Of a stretch of 64,000 bases of DNA, positions 49,855-58,520 are shown in pieces (positions within the stretch are counted from its first letter, which is position 1; every line of letters begins with the position of its first letter). The DNA is from Hymenobacter persicinus (GTDB lineage Bacteria > Bacteroidota > Bacteroidia > Cytophagales > Hymenobacteraceae). The stretch is from the NCBI RefSeq assembly GCF_004167665.1, contig NZ_SEWE01000010.1, positions 1-64,000 of the forward strand, written 5' to 3'. The notes below the pieces were generated by a model that had not been told where the DNA came from, did no database searches, and saw nothing but the letters and a program-made list of their open reading frames with translations. Position numbers and translations under genes: made by a program.

Positions 49855-52477
49855 AATTCTCAGGTCGTATACAATAATTCCCGAGCACCTTTACGTACGT
49901 AGAGAGGCAGATAGGTTAATGGAGTTTATAATAAATGATACAGGTAGACCGGGCTACGTTTTAGTTGCAAGACAAATGGGTAAAACCAATTTGCTTCTAA
50001 ATGCAAAGGAGCAATTAATTGGTCCTGATGATGCATGCGTATACGCGGATTTTTCCAATTCATTTAGAACTGCAAGAGAGTGTTTTCGTTATATTATTGA
50101 CCTTGCTATTGAAACCAACCCTGAAAAACTTCACTTTCTAACTGATAGTATTAAAAAATCCCGTGATGAAAGGGATGAGGTAGATCATGTTGAGCACTTG
50201 CAAGAGCTAAGAGCGATTCTGAGGGTGATTAAGGGTAAATTAATTATCTTGATTGACGAAGTAGACGCAATGACTACAGTTTCATTTTCAGATATTATTT
50301 TTAAACAAATAAGAAGTGTATACTTCTCTAGAACAAATTACCCAGTTTTACATAAGCTGAATTATATTCTCTCTGGTGTAGGGGAGCCAGCTAAACTTAT
50401 TAAAGATCCTAAAATATCGCCTTTTAATATCGGTCAGGAAATATTTTTAGGCGACTTTAGTTATTTAGAATACCAAGAGTTTCTAAAAAAAGCTAAGTTG
50501 AATTTAAGCAATGAAGTTGTTGAAAGGGTATATTATTGGACTAATGGAAACCCAAGAATGACCTATGAGGTGTGTTCAGCAGTAGAAGATGTATTGCAAA
50601 TTGATTCTGCAATTGATGCCGAAGTAGTGGATAAGATTGTCAATATGATGTATTTGACAACATATGACAGAGTTCCACTAGACAATATCCGCAGTATGGT
50701 GCAGTCAGATCAAGAAATGGCAAGTGCGGTAAAAAGCTTAAAGAACAGGGAACTGGCTTCAATTACAATGACGCAACGGCGCCAACTGTATCTAGCAGGG
50801 ATAGTAGGTGCAAATTTTGAGAATGATAAAATTAATATAAAGAATAGAATTATTGACCATGCTCTTTCGAATGAATGGCTATCAGAAATTGTTGAGGAAG
50901 ATAGCAGCTTAGTAGAACTAGCGTCTATTGCCTTCGCTAACAAGGATTATGATGGTGTAATTTTGCTGTTAGAAGAAAATATTGATAAGTATACTGGGTT
51001 TGACTTTGTCATTCTACAACAAACAATAATCAGTGCATATTTCAATAAGCAAAAATTTGACAGCATTGTTGAGCACTTTGACAAGCGTGGAGCTGAAGTG
51101 AGCAGTGCACTGCCAAAAGGGGCACTTAGGTTGAAGCTTGAATCATTATTTCTATATGCTTCTTCTCTTATTGAGCATGCAGAGTATAATAAATCATTTT
51201 CTATATTAACTGTAATTGTTGGTTTTAAGTTGTATAATATTCATTATTTCAATTCTTTGTTAGGTATAGCTAACTTAGTAAGTTCTATTGATTTATTGGA
51301 CGAAAAAAATCAATCTTCTATTGAAGAAAACGATTTTAATCAAATTTCAATTTATTCAAGAATAGTACATGAAATAGGCAGCGTTAAATATATTTTGTCA
51401 AAAGATGAATACGATTTGGTTACATTCGCTGTGTACTGTAATATGGGTTTATATTATCAAAGTATAAACGAAACTCAGTTGGCATTTTCGAATTTCAATG
51501 AGGCATTTAGTCGTGCAGGTAATGCGTTGCAGCCTTTTGTGTTGTACCATATGGCTACAACTTCTCAGAATCCAAATGAATCTAATTCTCTGTACTTAGA
51601 TACTATTAATGCAATTGTGAATAATAAGTTAAACCTTAGGGATTACTTTGGTAACACTGCTATTTATTTTGGTTATGTTAATGCATTTGATCTGATTAAA
51701 CGTTGTTTAGAATTTAGCCGTGAATATGCATTTGTTTTGATTAAATATATTTATGATGAAGAGATGAAGATGCCTAAATTAGTTGGCGCGAATTATGGTA
51801 ACCAAAAAGCTACGGAAGAGATAGTTGCCAGAGATGAAATATTTATAACTTCTTTTGATGAATTCTCTTCATCACTTTCAAAGGAGCAAATGAAATTTGG
51901 TTATTACATTTTCAAAGAGTCAAGCGTGACTTCGGTAAACCGAGGTAAGCCATTCGTAGATGCAATGCTGAAATATGATTATTTAAACGAGCTGGATTCA
52001 ATAGATTTATCTCATATTTCAGTTGTCGTACATAATGCTATACAGAATGATGAGGTCGATTTTTCGCAAGATGTAGTTAAATACATGCGAGATCACTATT
52101 TTAATAAAAAGGGTAGGTCAATATCTGAGATAACTCTTATGGATTATTATGAGATGGAGATAATGAAGAAGAGGTCAAAATCATTTGAAGTTTTTGATAA
52201 AGCCAAATCCATTCTTACTGCACTTAAGGGTTTTGATTTTGATAGTAATGAATCAATATTTGTTGATAAGAAGAATGTTGATAATATTCGTAACGTTGCG
52301 TTTAAGACATATACAGAGTTGATGCCTAGATTTTCCACAGATATTGATAGTAAGTTAGGTGAACGAAATAGGCGGGTTACTGTGCTGTACAAGAATGGCT
52401 TAAAGCTTACAGATAAATTCAAGCGTTTTGAAAAGGATTTAATAAAAGGCAAGTGTAAGGTTATTGGAAATGATTAG
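49844..52477 (+). CDS. AAA-like ATPase with long helical-repeat C-terminus
   Basis: An 877-residue protein. It starts with an AAA-like domain of the AAA_35 type: the YVRREADRLMEFI lead-in, Walker A VARQMGKTNLL (K47), Walker B LIILIDEVDAM (D138-E139), and a later GNPRMTYEVCSAVE helical segment. From about 360 to the end it is a long alpha-helical, TPR-like region without enzyme motifs, as expected for a sensor or scaffold. The ATG at 49844 overlaps the upstream gene by 11 bases, so the two proteins are made together. The upstream open frame from 49778 is inside the previous gene. Confidence 0.82.
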   Translation: MLNKILRSYTIIPEHLYVRREADRLMEFIINDTGRPGYVLVARQMGKTNLLLNAKEQLIGPDDACVYADFSNSFRTARECFRYIIDLAIETNPEKLHFLTDSIKKSRDERDEVDHVEHLQELRAILRVIKGKLIILIDEVDAMTTVSFSDIIFKQIRSVYFSRTNYPVLHKLNYILSGVGEPAKLIKDPKISPFNIGQEIFLGDFSYLEYQEFLKKAKLNLSNEVVERVYYWTNGNPRMTYEVCSAVEDVLQIDSAIDAEVVDKIVNMMYLTTYDRVPLDNIRSMVQSDQEMASAVKSLKNRELASITMTQRRQLYLAGIVGANFENDKINIKNRIIDHALSNEWLSEIVEEDSSLVELASIAFANKDYDGVILLLEENIDKYTGFDFVILQQTIISAYFNKQKFDSIVEHFDKRGAEVSSALPKGALRLKLESLFLYASSLIEHAEYNKSFSILTVIVGFKLYNIHYFNSLLGIANLVSSIDLLDEKNQSSIEENDFNQISIYSRIVHEIGSVKYILSKDEYDLVTFAVYCNMGLYYQSINETQLAFSNFNEAFSRAGNALQPFVLYHMATTSQNPNESNSLYLDTINAIVNNKLNLRDYFGNTAIYFGYVNAFDLIKRCLEFSREYAFVLIKYIYDEEMKMPKLVGANYGNQKATEEIVARDEIFITSFDEFSSSLSKEQMKFGYYIFKESSVTSVNRGKPFVDAMLKYDYLNELDSIDLSHISVVVHNAIQNDEVDFSQDVVKYMRDHYFNKKGRSISEITLMDYYEMEIMKKRSKSFEVFDKAKSILTALKGFDFDSNESIFVDKKNVDNIRNVAFKTYTELMPRFSTDIDSKLGERNRRVTVLYKNGLKLTDKFKRFEKDLIKGKCKVIGND

Positions 52478-52546
52478 CGTAGTTTTTCTAAAATATGATT
52501 TGTGGGCAAGCTGACACTAAGTAGTGTTTTGTGTAGTGTTTTGTAT

Positions 52547-52580
52547 GCGCATTACATCAACGAGCGTTTACATAATGCGC
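52547..52580. repeat. Inverted repeat before the serine recombinase, possible res site
   Basis: GCGCATTA (52547-52554) and TAATGCGC (52573-52580) form an inverted pair with an 18-base centre. Just upstream, TAGTGTTTTG occurs twice (about 52522 and 52534). The position 35 bases before a serine recombinase gene suits a recombination or autoregulatory site. Confidence 0.5.
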
Positions 52581-52614
52581 GGTTTCGTATCTTGTGGATA
52601 CTTTCCCATAGATT

Positions 52615-53304
52615 ATGCTTGATCACCGTAACCAGTTCATTACTTACTATCGCGTTTCAACCCAGAAGCAGGGCACTTCAGGATTGGGGTTAGAAGCGCA
52701 GAAAGCAGCAGTCAACTCTTTTGTGAAGGATTCTGCACATATACTCGGTGAGTTTGTTGAGATAGAAAGTGGAAAGAAAGATCATCGTCCACAGCTACAT
52801 GCTGCCATTGCAGCAGCGCAGAGTCAGAATGCGACCCTGCTCATCGCCAAGTTAGACCGACTCTCTCGTAACGCTGGGTTCATCTTTGCCTTGCGCGATG
52901 CTGGTGTTACTTTCCTGTGTTGCGACATGCCTGATGCCAATTCGCTGACCGTAGGGCTGTTCGCCGTCATAGCGCAGCACGAGCGCGAAACCATCAGCAA
53001 GAGGACAAAGGATGCACTTGCGGCGAAGAAAGCCAGAGGTTGTACGCTAGGTTCACCTCAAAACCTAACCGCTGCTGCACGAACCAAAGGTGAAGCAACA
53101 AGGAGGAGGAATGCTCAAGAGAACACACAGAATAAGCAAGCCAGCAAGCTCTCGGTCTTATTACATGCGCAGGGGCATTCACTACAACAGATAGTTGTTG
53201 AGCTAAACGATGCCGGTTTCAAAACCCGCCGGGGTAAACTCTTTTATCATTCGGCAGTACAGAGGTTGCTCAGAAGAGGCAAGGTGGAGCCGGCTGTAAC
53301 CTAA
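52615..53304 (+). CDS. Serine recombinase (resolvase/invertase family)
   Basis: A 229-residue small serine recombinase. The N-terminal catalytic domain has YYRVST with the nucleophilic serine (about residue 14), ALHAAIAAAQ-type helices, and LLIAKLDRLSRN with the conserved arginines. A C-terminal helix-turn-helix region (SLQQIVVELNDAGFKTRRGK) recognises DNA. It may resolve multimers or invert DNA. Its base composition is nearer 50% GC than the AT-rich genes before it, which suggests a separate origin inside the element. Confidence 0.92.
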   Translation: MLDHRNQFITYYRVSTQKQGTSGLGLEAQKAAVNSFVKDSAHILGEFVEIESGKKDHRPQLHAAIAAAQSQNATLLIAKLDRLSRNAGFIFALRDAGVTFLCCDMPDANSLTVGLFAVIAQHERETISKRTKDALAAKKARGCTLGSPQNLTAAARTKGEATRRRNAQENTQNKQASKLSVLLHAQGHSLQQIVVELNDAGFKTRRGKLFYHSAVQRLLRRGKVEPAVT

Positions 53305-53372
53305 CCTGATCTAAGCGAGAACCTGTATATCAATACAATTTACCTTGAAGGCTGGCACAACTATGCGTGTTG

Positions 53373-53801
53373 TTATTCACACATATGTTGGGTTCGTTCC
53401 AAGTAGGTTAAAATATTAGAGTAGGTATTGCCGTTTGGAATATAATAAGGAGATGCACTAGTCATTATTAGTTGATCATCTTTCTGAAAATTAAATACCA
53501 CATCAAAGCTGCAATCCTTATCCAGTGGCAGGAGGTCGTTTTCCATAATAGAAAGCACGTTCAGAAAGATGGCGATCCGGGGTATGCCTTGAAACCCAAC
53601 TGTCCATGCACCTCCTTGGTGCTCGATATGGGTGATCTCGCTGGAGCCTCGGGGCAGGCAGCCATATCGTTGAAGGTAGATCGTTGTTAGCGTAGATGCC
53701 TCAGTTGGGGTGGTAGATGCGCGACCAATAGGTTCGCCTTTTATTTCTGCCGGCACGAAGTGAGAAAACGAGGTATCAATGTAAATTCCTGAGTAAGCCA
53801 T
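53373..53801 (-). CDS. Hypothetical protein divergent from the ADP-ribosylglycohydrolase gene
   Basis: A 142-residue protein (MAYSGIYIDTSFSHFVPAEI at the start) that I do not recognise. It appears mixed alpha/beta, without signal or membrane segments. An upstream ATG at 53810 would add three residues. It is transcribed away from the ADP-ribosylglycohydrolase gene with only 36 bases between starts, so they share a control region. A functional link with that enzyme is possible but unproven. Confidence 0.65.
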   Translation of the reverse strand: MAYSGIYIDTSFSHFVPAEIKGEPIGRASTTPTEASTLTTIYLQRYGCLPRGSSEITHIEHQGGAWTVGFQGIPRIAIFLNVLSIMENDLLPLDKDCSFDVVFNFQKDDQLIMTSASPYYIPNGNTYSNILTYLERTQHMCE

Positions 53802-53837
53802 GGTTAACATTTATTTTGTTGTAGTATATATTCAACA

Positions 53838-54794
53838 ATGATGGACATACTTTCTGCTTGTCGTAGTATACTTCTTGGACACGCGATTGCGGACTCTATG
53901 GGAGTTCCCGTTGAGTTTGAGGACCGTACCGAGCGCCAGCTCGATCCCGTTGTTGGCATCCGTGGCTATGGCACCTTCAACCAGCCTCCCGGCACATTTT
54001 CTGATGATTTTTCCCTTACCGCCTGTCTTGCCGAGAGTCTATGCGCTTCGGGATCGCAGCGCGTGGACCTCACTGATTTGGGCAACCGTTTCACCAACTG
54101 GCTTCGGTATAATTACTGGGCAGCCGATTCGGTATTTGACATAGGTATCGCAACCAGAGCTGCCATTGAGCGGCTGGAAAGAGGATCTCCTGCGGAAAGA
54201 GCAGGTGGGAATGAGGAGTTCGACAACGGGAATGGCTCCATAATGAGAATCCTGCCCTTGCTTATCCATCCCTTGTGGCAAAACGGAAGCCCAGATGAAC
54301 GGCAAGCATTAACAGAAAGGGTCGCTAGTGTCACGCACCGCCATCCCCGTTCCATCTTCGCGTGTTGCCTTTATCTAGAGATTGCAAACCAGCTACTTCA
54401 TGGCAGGTCGTGCCAAGACGCATACGCCGAAGTGTGCCGCACATTCATTCCTTCGCTGAGCAAGCGTTTGAAGAAAGAGGAAGTCCACTTCTCTCGCATA
54501 TTGGATGGAAAATTAGGCGAGCTTCCTGAGGGCGCGATTGAATCGGGCGGTTACATTGTCCACACCCTCGAAGCATCGCTCTGGTGCCTGTTGCGTCAAG
54601 AGACGTACGCTGCTACAGTTTTGGCGGCGGTGAATCTGGGGTTTGATACCGATACCACGGCGGCGGTCGCAGGAGGGCTCGCAGCGCTTGCGTACGGTGA
54701 ACAAGACATTCCAGACAGTTGGTTGGGAATACTGGCTCGTCGTAATGATATTGAAGATCTGGCAGAGCGGTTGGCAACGCGAATATGCTCCTGA
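53838..54794 (+). CDS. ADP-ribosylglycohydrolase family protein
   Basis: A 318-residue member of the DraG/ARH family, which removes ADP-ribose from proteins or other substrates using two Mg ions. The metal-site motifs are present: GTFSDDFSLT at about residue 55 (usually T/S-D-D-T/S), the NGNGSIMRILPL segment at about 132, and GFDTDTTAAVAGG at about 270. Base composition is moderately GC-rich and differs from the AT-rich genes nearby. No ADP-ribosyltransferase gene is visible in the window, so its target is unknown. Confidence 0.9.
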   Translation: MMDILSACRSILLGHAIADSMGVPVEFEDRTERQLDPVVGIRGYGTFNQPPGTFSDDFSLTACLAESLCASGSQRVDLTDLGNRFTNWLRYNYWAADSVFDIGIATRAAIERLERGSPAERAGGNEEFDNGNGSIMRILPLLIHPLWQNGSPDERQALTERVASVTHRHPRSIFACCLYLEIANQLLHGRSCQDAYAEVCRTFIPSLSKRLKKEEVHFSRILDGKLGELPEGAIESGGYIVHTLEASLWCLLRQETYAATVLAAVNLGFDTDTTAAVAGGLAALAYGEQDIPDSWLGILARRNDIEDLAERLATRICS

Positions 54795-54969
54795 TGTGCG
54801 TTGTTGTGCCATGAATCAAGTAAAATGATCATGTTTTGGCTCATCAGCCTCTTTGCTACAGGGCGTCATCTCAAGGGTAAGGACAGAGCATAACATTCCC
54901 GCCGACTTTTGTTCACACCACTATTGCAGTAATGAAATATAATTCAATGACCATATCGGATTCCTACTT

Positions 54970-56038
54970 ATGGTGCTAAAGAATACAAGCGCCGCAATCT
55001 GCCTACCAGAAGAATACCACATTGCTCAGAACATAGTGGATGTTTACATAGGTCAGTTAGTAGAAATCTTATTGCTTGATACCTACAAAGGTCTGAATAC
55101 TACTGGTATTTCACAAGATGTAACTTGGCAAGAGGATAATAAAGATGCCAAGCACATTATAGACTTATTAGCTGATCAAGGTAAATACGATCTGGTGTCA
55201 ACAATTATTATCAAACACGTATTCATGTCTGTTCTAGGAGATTTCGTTGAGTTCCTGAGTGAATCAGTTAACGCAATCAAGTCTGCTAAATTCGGTGTCG
55301 GCTTTGCGCTGCTGCGGAAACCAATTGTTGATGAATTACTAATATTTGAAGAAATATTTCTTGATAAGAATGGCTATTATGACAGGTATTATGCGAAAGG
55401 CAATATACGTTCATATGACCCATCTTATAGGGGGGGAGGCTGTATACAAAGCCATCATAGAGAAAGCTGTAGATAAAGCACCGATGAACTTTGTATTTGA
55501 TGCTACACATTTATATCAGCTACGATATGATAAAGGAACCAAGGATGGTTTAAACTGGATAACGAACCAAGCCCTGCACATTGTTACTACGGACAAGCGT
55601 TATACGACTCCTGATCAAGAACTTAACTTTGTGTACTCTACGACTGAGGATTATGAAAAATATTGGAAGTTCTACTATGCTAAACTCCCATACCTATTGT
55701 TCTATGCTGTAACCGTTATTGACGAAATCGTATTCGGCTTATTACCCGAACAGATTGATCATAAGCGGGTAAGAGCATACCGCCGAATTATAGTGCATCA
55801 AGTATTTCGCGGGGTTTCCGGTTTAGCGGAAAGAGAGGAAAAAAACTCCTTTAACGATCTGTTAGCCGAACTGATACCTGACCTCATTTATACATGTACC
55901 AGTTGTCAGGCGCAAATAGAGCCGACCGTAGATGATTTGATATGGTTTGCATTCAATAACGTATTTCTCTGTCCGAACTGTAAACACGACCAGCTTGGGG
56001 ATCCGACGTTTCGGCTTAAGTTCCATGAGTTAGACTAA
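54970..56038 (+). pseudogene. Frameshifted zinc-ribbon protein gene (G7 run)
   Basis: Two overlapping frames, 54970-55476 and from about 55430 to 56038, together read as one protein of about 355 residues if one G is removed from the run of seven G at 55430-55436. The first part is helical (IAQNIVDVYIGQLVEILLLD, SVLGDFVEFLSESVNAIKSA). The second continues with VYKAIIEKAVDKAPMNFVFD and ends with two CxxC pairs (CTSCQ, CPNCK), a zinc-ribbon pattern. I do not recognise the family. The shift may be a true mutation, a reversible slippage switch or a sequencing error. Confidence 0.75.
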
Positions 56039-56194
56039 GGCAAGTACTTGCTGCAAGACATCTTCGCGCTCACCATTCATGATTCTGTAATCTGCGAAAA
56101 GCAAAATATCAATGAAGTGCTTACTCTGATCAAACAGGAGTCCAATATGCGTGGTCTGAATCCTAGTATTGAAAGTAACCCAATTGATTCCTAA
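56039..56194 (+). pseudogene. C-terminal remnant of a second replication protein
   Basis: The open stretch reads FALTIHDSVICEKQNINEVL and ends in a stop at 56192-56194. It matches the last 40 residues of the replication protein at 45395-46861, including the HDS motif, but lies on the opposite strand and has no start of its own. It is a decayed fragment left by an earlier element or by recombination. Confidence 0.75.
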
Positions 56195-56302
56195 ACAACG
56201 GCAGATTTTCTTCTGTGTATGAAAAAATAATTGCTAGGTTTTTAGAGTATTTTATTGCTGATTTGTCTCGGTATTAAACAAAACCAATTAAACCGTTCGC
56301 CA

Positions 56303-56647
56303 ATGGCACTTGATGTAGCGCAGTTTCAGCAGGTTCTTGATCTTGCTAGTAAATCAGAGGCAACTTCCAAAGAGCTGCGTAAGGCTCTCAACCGTATTCA
56401 ATCAGCCGTTCAGAATCTGGATGTAGCGGTAGGAGATGCAATTGCCATTCTCGATGGTGGTGTTGAACCGAAGCAGAAGAAGCCTTATTCTGGTAAGCCT
56501 CGTGGACGTCGTAAGAAAGAAGCTGGTGGTACGCAGGCTATGCTTGAAGGCATTCAGGCAACAGCAGCCGGTGATACAGCTAGCGACACAGCAGCGTTAG
56601 CGTCGACTATTGAATCAACCAGTAAGAAAGCTGGCAAGGGTAAATAA
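56303..56647 (+). CDS. Small basic protein with Lys/Ala-rich tail
   Basis: A 114-residue protein. The first 50 residues form a helical segment (VAQFQQVLDLASKSEATSKE) like a small coiled-coil dimer. The middle is strongly basic (PKQKKPYSGKPRGRRKKEAG), and the tail is Ala/Thr/Ser-rich with a basic end. It may bind DNA as a nucleoid or partition-type accessory. I do not recognise a family. A terminator follows at 56669. Confidence 0.65.
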   Translation: MALDVAQFQQVLDLASKSEATSKELRKALNRIQSAVQNLDVAVGDAIAILDGGVEPKQKKPYSGKPRGRRKKEAGGTQAMLEGIQATAAGDTASDTAALASTIESTSKKAGKGK

Positions 56648-56668
56648 CACCATCATGACTTGTAGGAT

Positions 56669-56704
56669 AGCCCGATTAGTAGACCTAATCGGGCTTCTTT
56701 GTGT
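56669..56704 (+). terminator. Intrinsic terminator after the small basic protein
   Basis: AGCCCGATTA stem with a seven-base loop followed by TCTTTGTG. Between here and the next terminator at 56884 nothing else is seen. Confidence 0.82.
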
Positions 56705-56883
56705 TGAACAATATGCTTTTCACTACGACCTACTACAGCGGCTATCATATTTAGACGGATTGTATGTTTAAGCTAACTTCATTGTGGTATTAATCATTTG
56801 TAATTTGTGAAGATTAGGTGTGATCTTATTTACGACGCAAGCATAGTTGATACAATACCTAAACAAGACGATAGCGGGCATAA

Positions 56884-56910
56884 AAAAGAGCCACTGCTAG
56901 TGGCTCTTTT
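56884..56910 (-). terminator. Intrinsic terminator after the integrase gene
   Basis: AAAAGAGCCACT stem with a three-base loop and a run of T on the minus strand, 21 bases past the integrase stop. Confidence 0.88.
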
Positions 56911-56930
56911 GCTGCTGAGTGTCTGTAAGG

Positions 56931-58424
56931 CTATGCTATTTTCATTTTGCTGGTTGATGACTCTGTTGGCATAACCCAGCCCGCTTTGCTCATTTCATCT
57001 GTGTTAAGCGAACCATCACCATAGACATTCATAATCATATCCAATTCTGAGTGACCAACAATGTTCTTGATTGCTGTTATTTTCATTCCATCATTCAGGC
57101 TCTTATTGATAAATGTTTTTCTCGCTGTATGGCTCAAGATCAATTCTCTTTTGAGTTTGGTGTTATCCTCCTTCCCAACGTTGTTCTTAAAGTTGGTTCT
57201 GATTAGCGTGTAGCAGCCGATATCAGCTCGTTTCATCATCTTGTTCATAAAGTAACCAACTTGTGCAGTGTACTTAATACCTGTGCCTGTTTCCTTATCA
57301 AAAGCGAAGTTATAGTTGTGAAACTCTAAGACTCTTAGCGCGTCAGCGGTTACTGGTACTTCTACCATCTTAGTTGTTTTCTCTTGTAGTATCTTAATCT
57401 TCAAGCCGCCATCAATTTCTTGTATATGATGCTTTCTTACTTTCAGTGCATCAACAAATCTAAGTCCGGTATTTGCCATGAATACATAGAAATCACGGTG
57501 AATAAGTTCTTGATCCGTTTCTGTTGGCATGTGAGTAACAGCTTCTAATTCATCCTTGCTTAGAAATACTACTTTGTCATTCTGTACTTTCTTCAAGCCG
57601 GATTTCCATTTCTTAACTGAGCTAATGTCATAACCGAACTTATCAGCATAGAAGTAATAGACAATCTTCATTTTCTGTAACAATTCTCTGACAGAGCTAT
57701 TGCGCATTCCTTTTATGTAAATAATGTCGTTGAACTCTGGATTAATTTCCTTCTCTATTGACATTGCTTCATGGTCAATGACTCTTGTATCTTTATTGGT
57801 GGTTAAGTATTCTCTGAAATTGTTTAACAACGTCTTGTTAATATCAGTGATATTTAATGTTGGTTTCCAATTTTCTATAATAGACTTTAGGCTAGTGTAG
57901 TTCTTAATGCTACTTGGTTTCAGTGTTGTGTTCTCTTTTAAGAATGAATCAATGTGAGAAGTGAATAGCTTAGATACATGTACGCCTTGATCTTTCTCTT
58001 CTTGCTCTATTTCAAGTTTCTTTAGTGTTACTTGCTTTTCTAGCTCAGCTAACTCAGAACGCAACATATCAAGAGTACGACCTAGTATCTTCTTAGCGGC
58101 TGGGGCTAATGTTTTGAGGTGCTGTAACTTCTCGTATTCAGTATCTAAGTTACGCTTGAACGGCTCTACACCATTCCTTTCACATTCAGCTAAGCAATAC
58201 TCAACGTCTGACAATAGAGCTTGGATTAGCTTGTTCAACTCACCAGCATCTTTCCTATTTATAACGCGTCCGGTTGTCTTGTTGAACTCGTTTGGAGCTA
58301 TGGTTACACCAGATACTTTCTTTTGAAATGGTACCTTATCTATGTGCGCTTTATGACTGTAGTTGATGCTGACACCAATTGTACCATTCGTGTTCGTACG
58401 CGGCTTGAAGCTAATCTTTCCCAT
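56931..58424 (-). CDS. Tyrosine recombinase (integrase)
   Basis: A 497-residue site-specific recombinase of the Bacteroidota type. The N-terminal arm-binding part (about 1-80) begins MGKISFKPRTN; a long coiled-coil-like insert (about 85-160) and a SAM-like core-binding domain (about 165-300) follow. The catalytic domain shows the conserved residues: Arg in NTGLRFVDAL, the HTARKTF box (HxxR), and GHSELDMIMNVYG with the final His and nucleophile Tyr. It lies beside the right attachment repeat and presumably drives integration and excision. The ATG at 58424 fits the family start. Confidence 0.94.
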   Translation of the reverse strand: MGKISFKPRTNTNGTIGVSINYSHKAHIDKVPFQKKVSGVTIAPNEFNKTTGRVINRKDAGELNKLIQALLSDVEYCLAECERNGVEPFKRNLDTEYEKLQHLKTLAPAAKKILGRTLDMLRSELAELEKQVTLKKLEIEQEEKDQGVHVSKLFTSHIDSFLKENTTLKPSSIKNYTSLKSIIENWKPTLNITDINKTLLNNFREYLTTNKDTRVIDHEAMSIEKEINPEFNDIIYIKGMRNSSVRELLQKMKIVYYFYADKFGYDISSVKKWKSGLKKVQNDKVVFLSKDELEAVTHMPTETDQELIHRDFYVFMANTGLRFVDALKVRKHHIQEIDGGLKIKILQEKTTKMVEVPVTADALRVLEFHNYNFAFDKETGTGIKYTAQVGYFMNKMMKRADIGCYTLIRTNFKNNVGKEDNTKLKRELILSHTARKTFINKSLNDGMKITAIKNIVGHSELDMIMNVYGDGSLNTDEMSKAGWVMPTESSTSKMKIA

Positions 58425-58520
58425 TTTGCACTTTGTTAAGTTGGTGTATCTGGCTGAAAGCGAGTTGATACACAAAGATAACAAAGTCTCTGATACTGTA
58501 TAAAGCATGTATAAGTTGGC

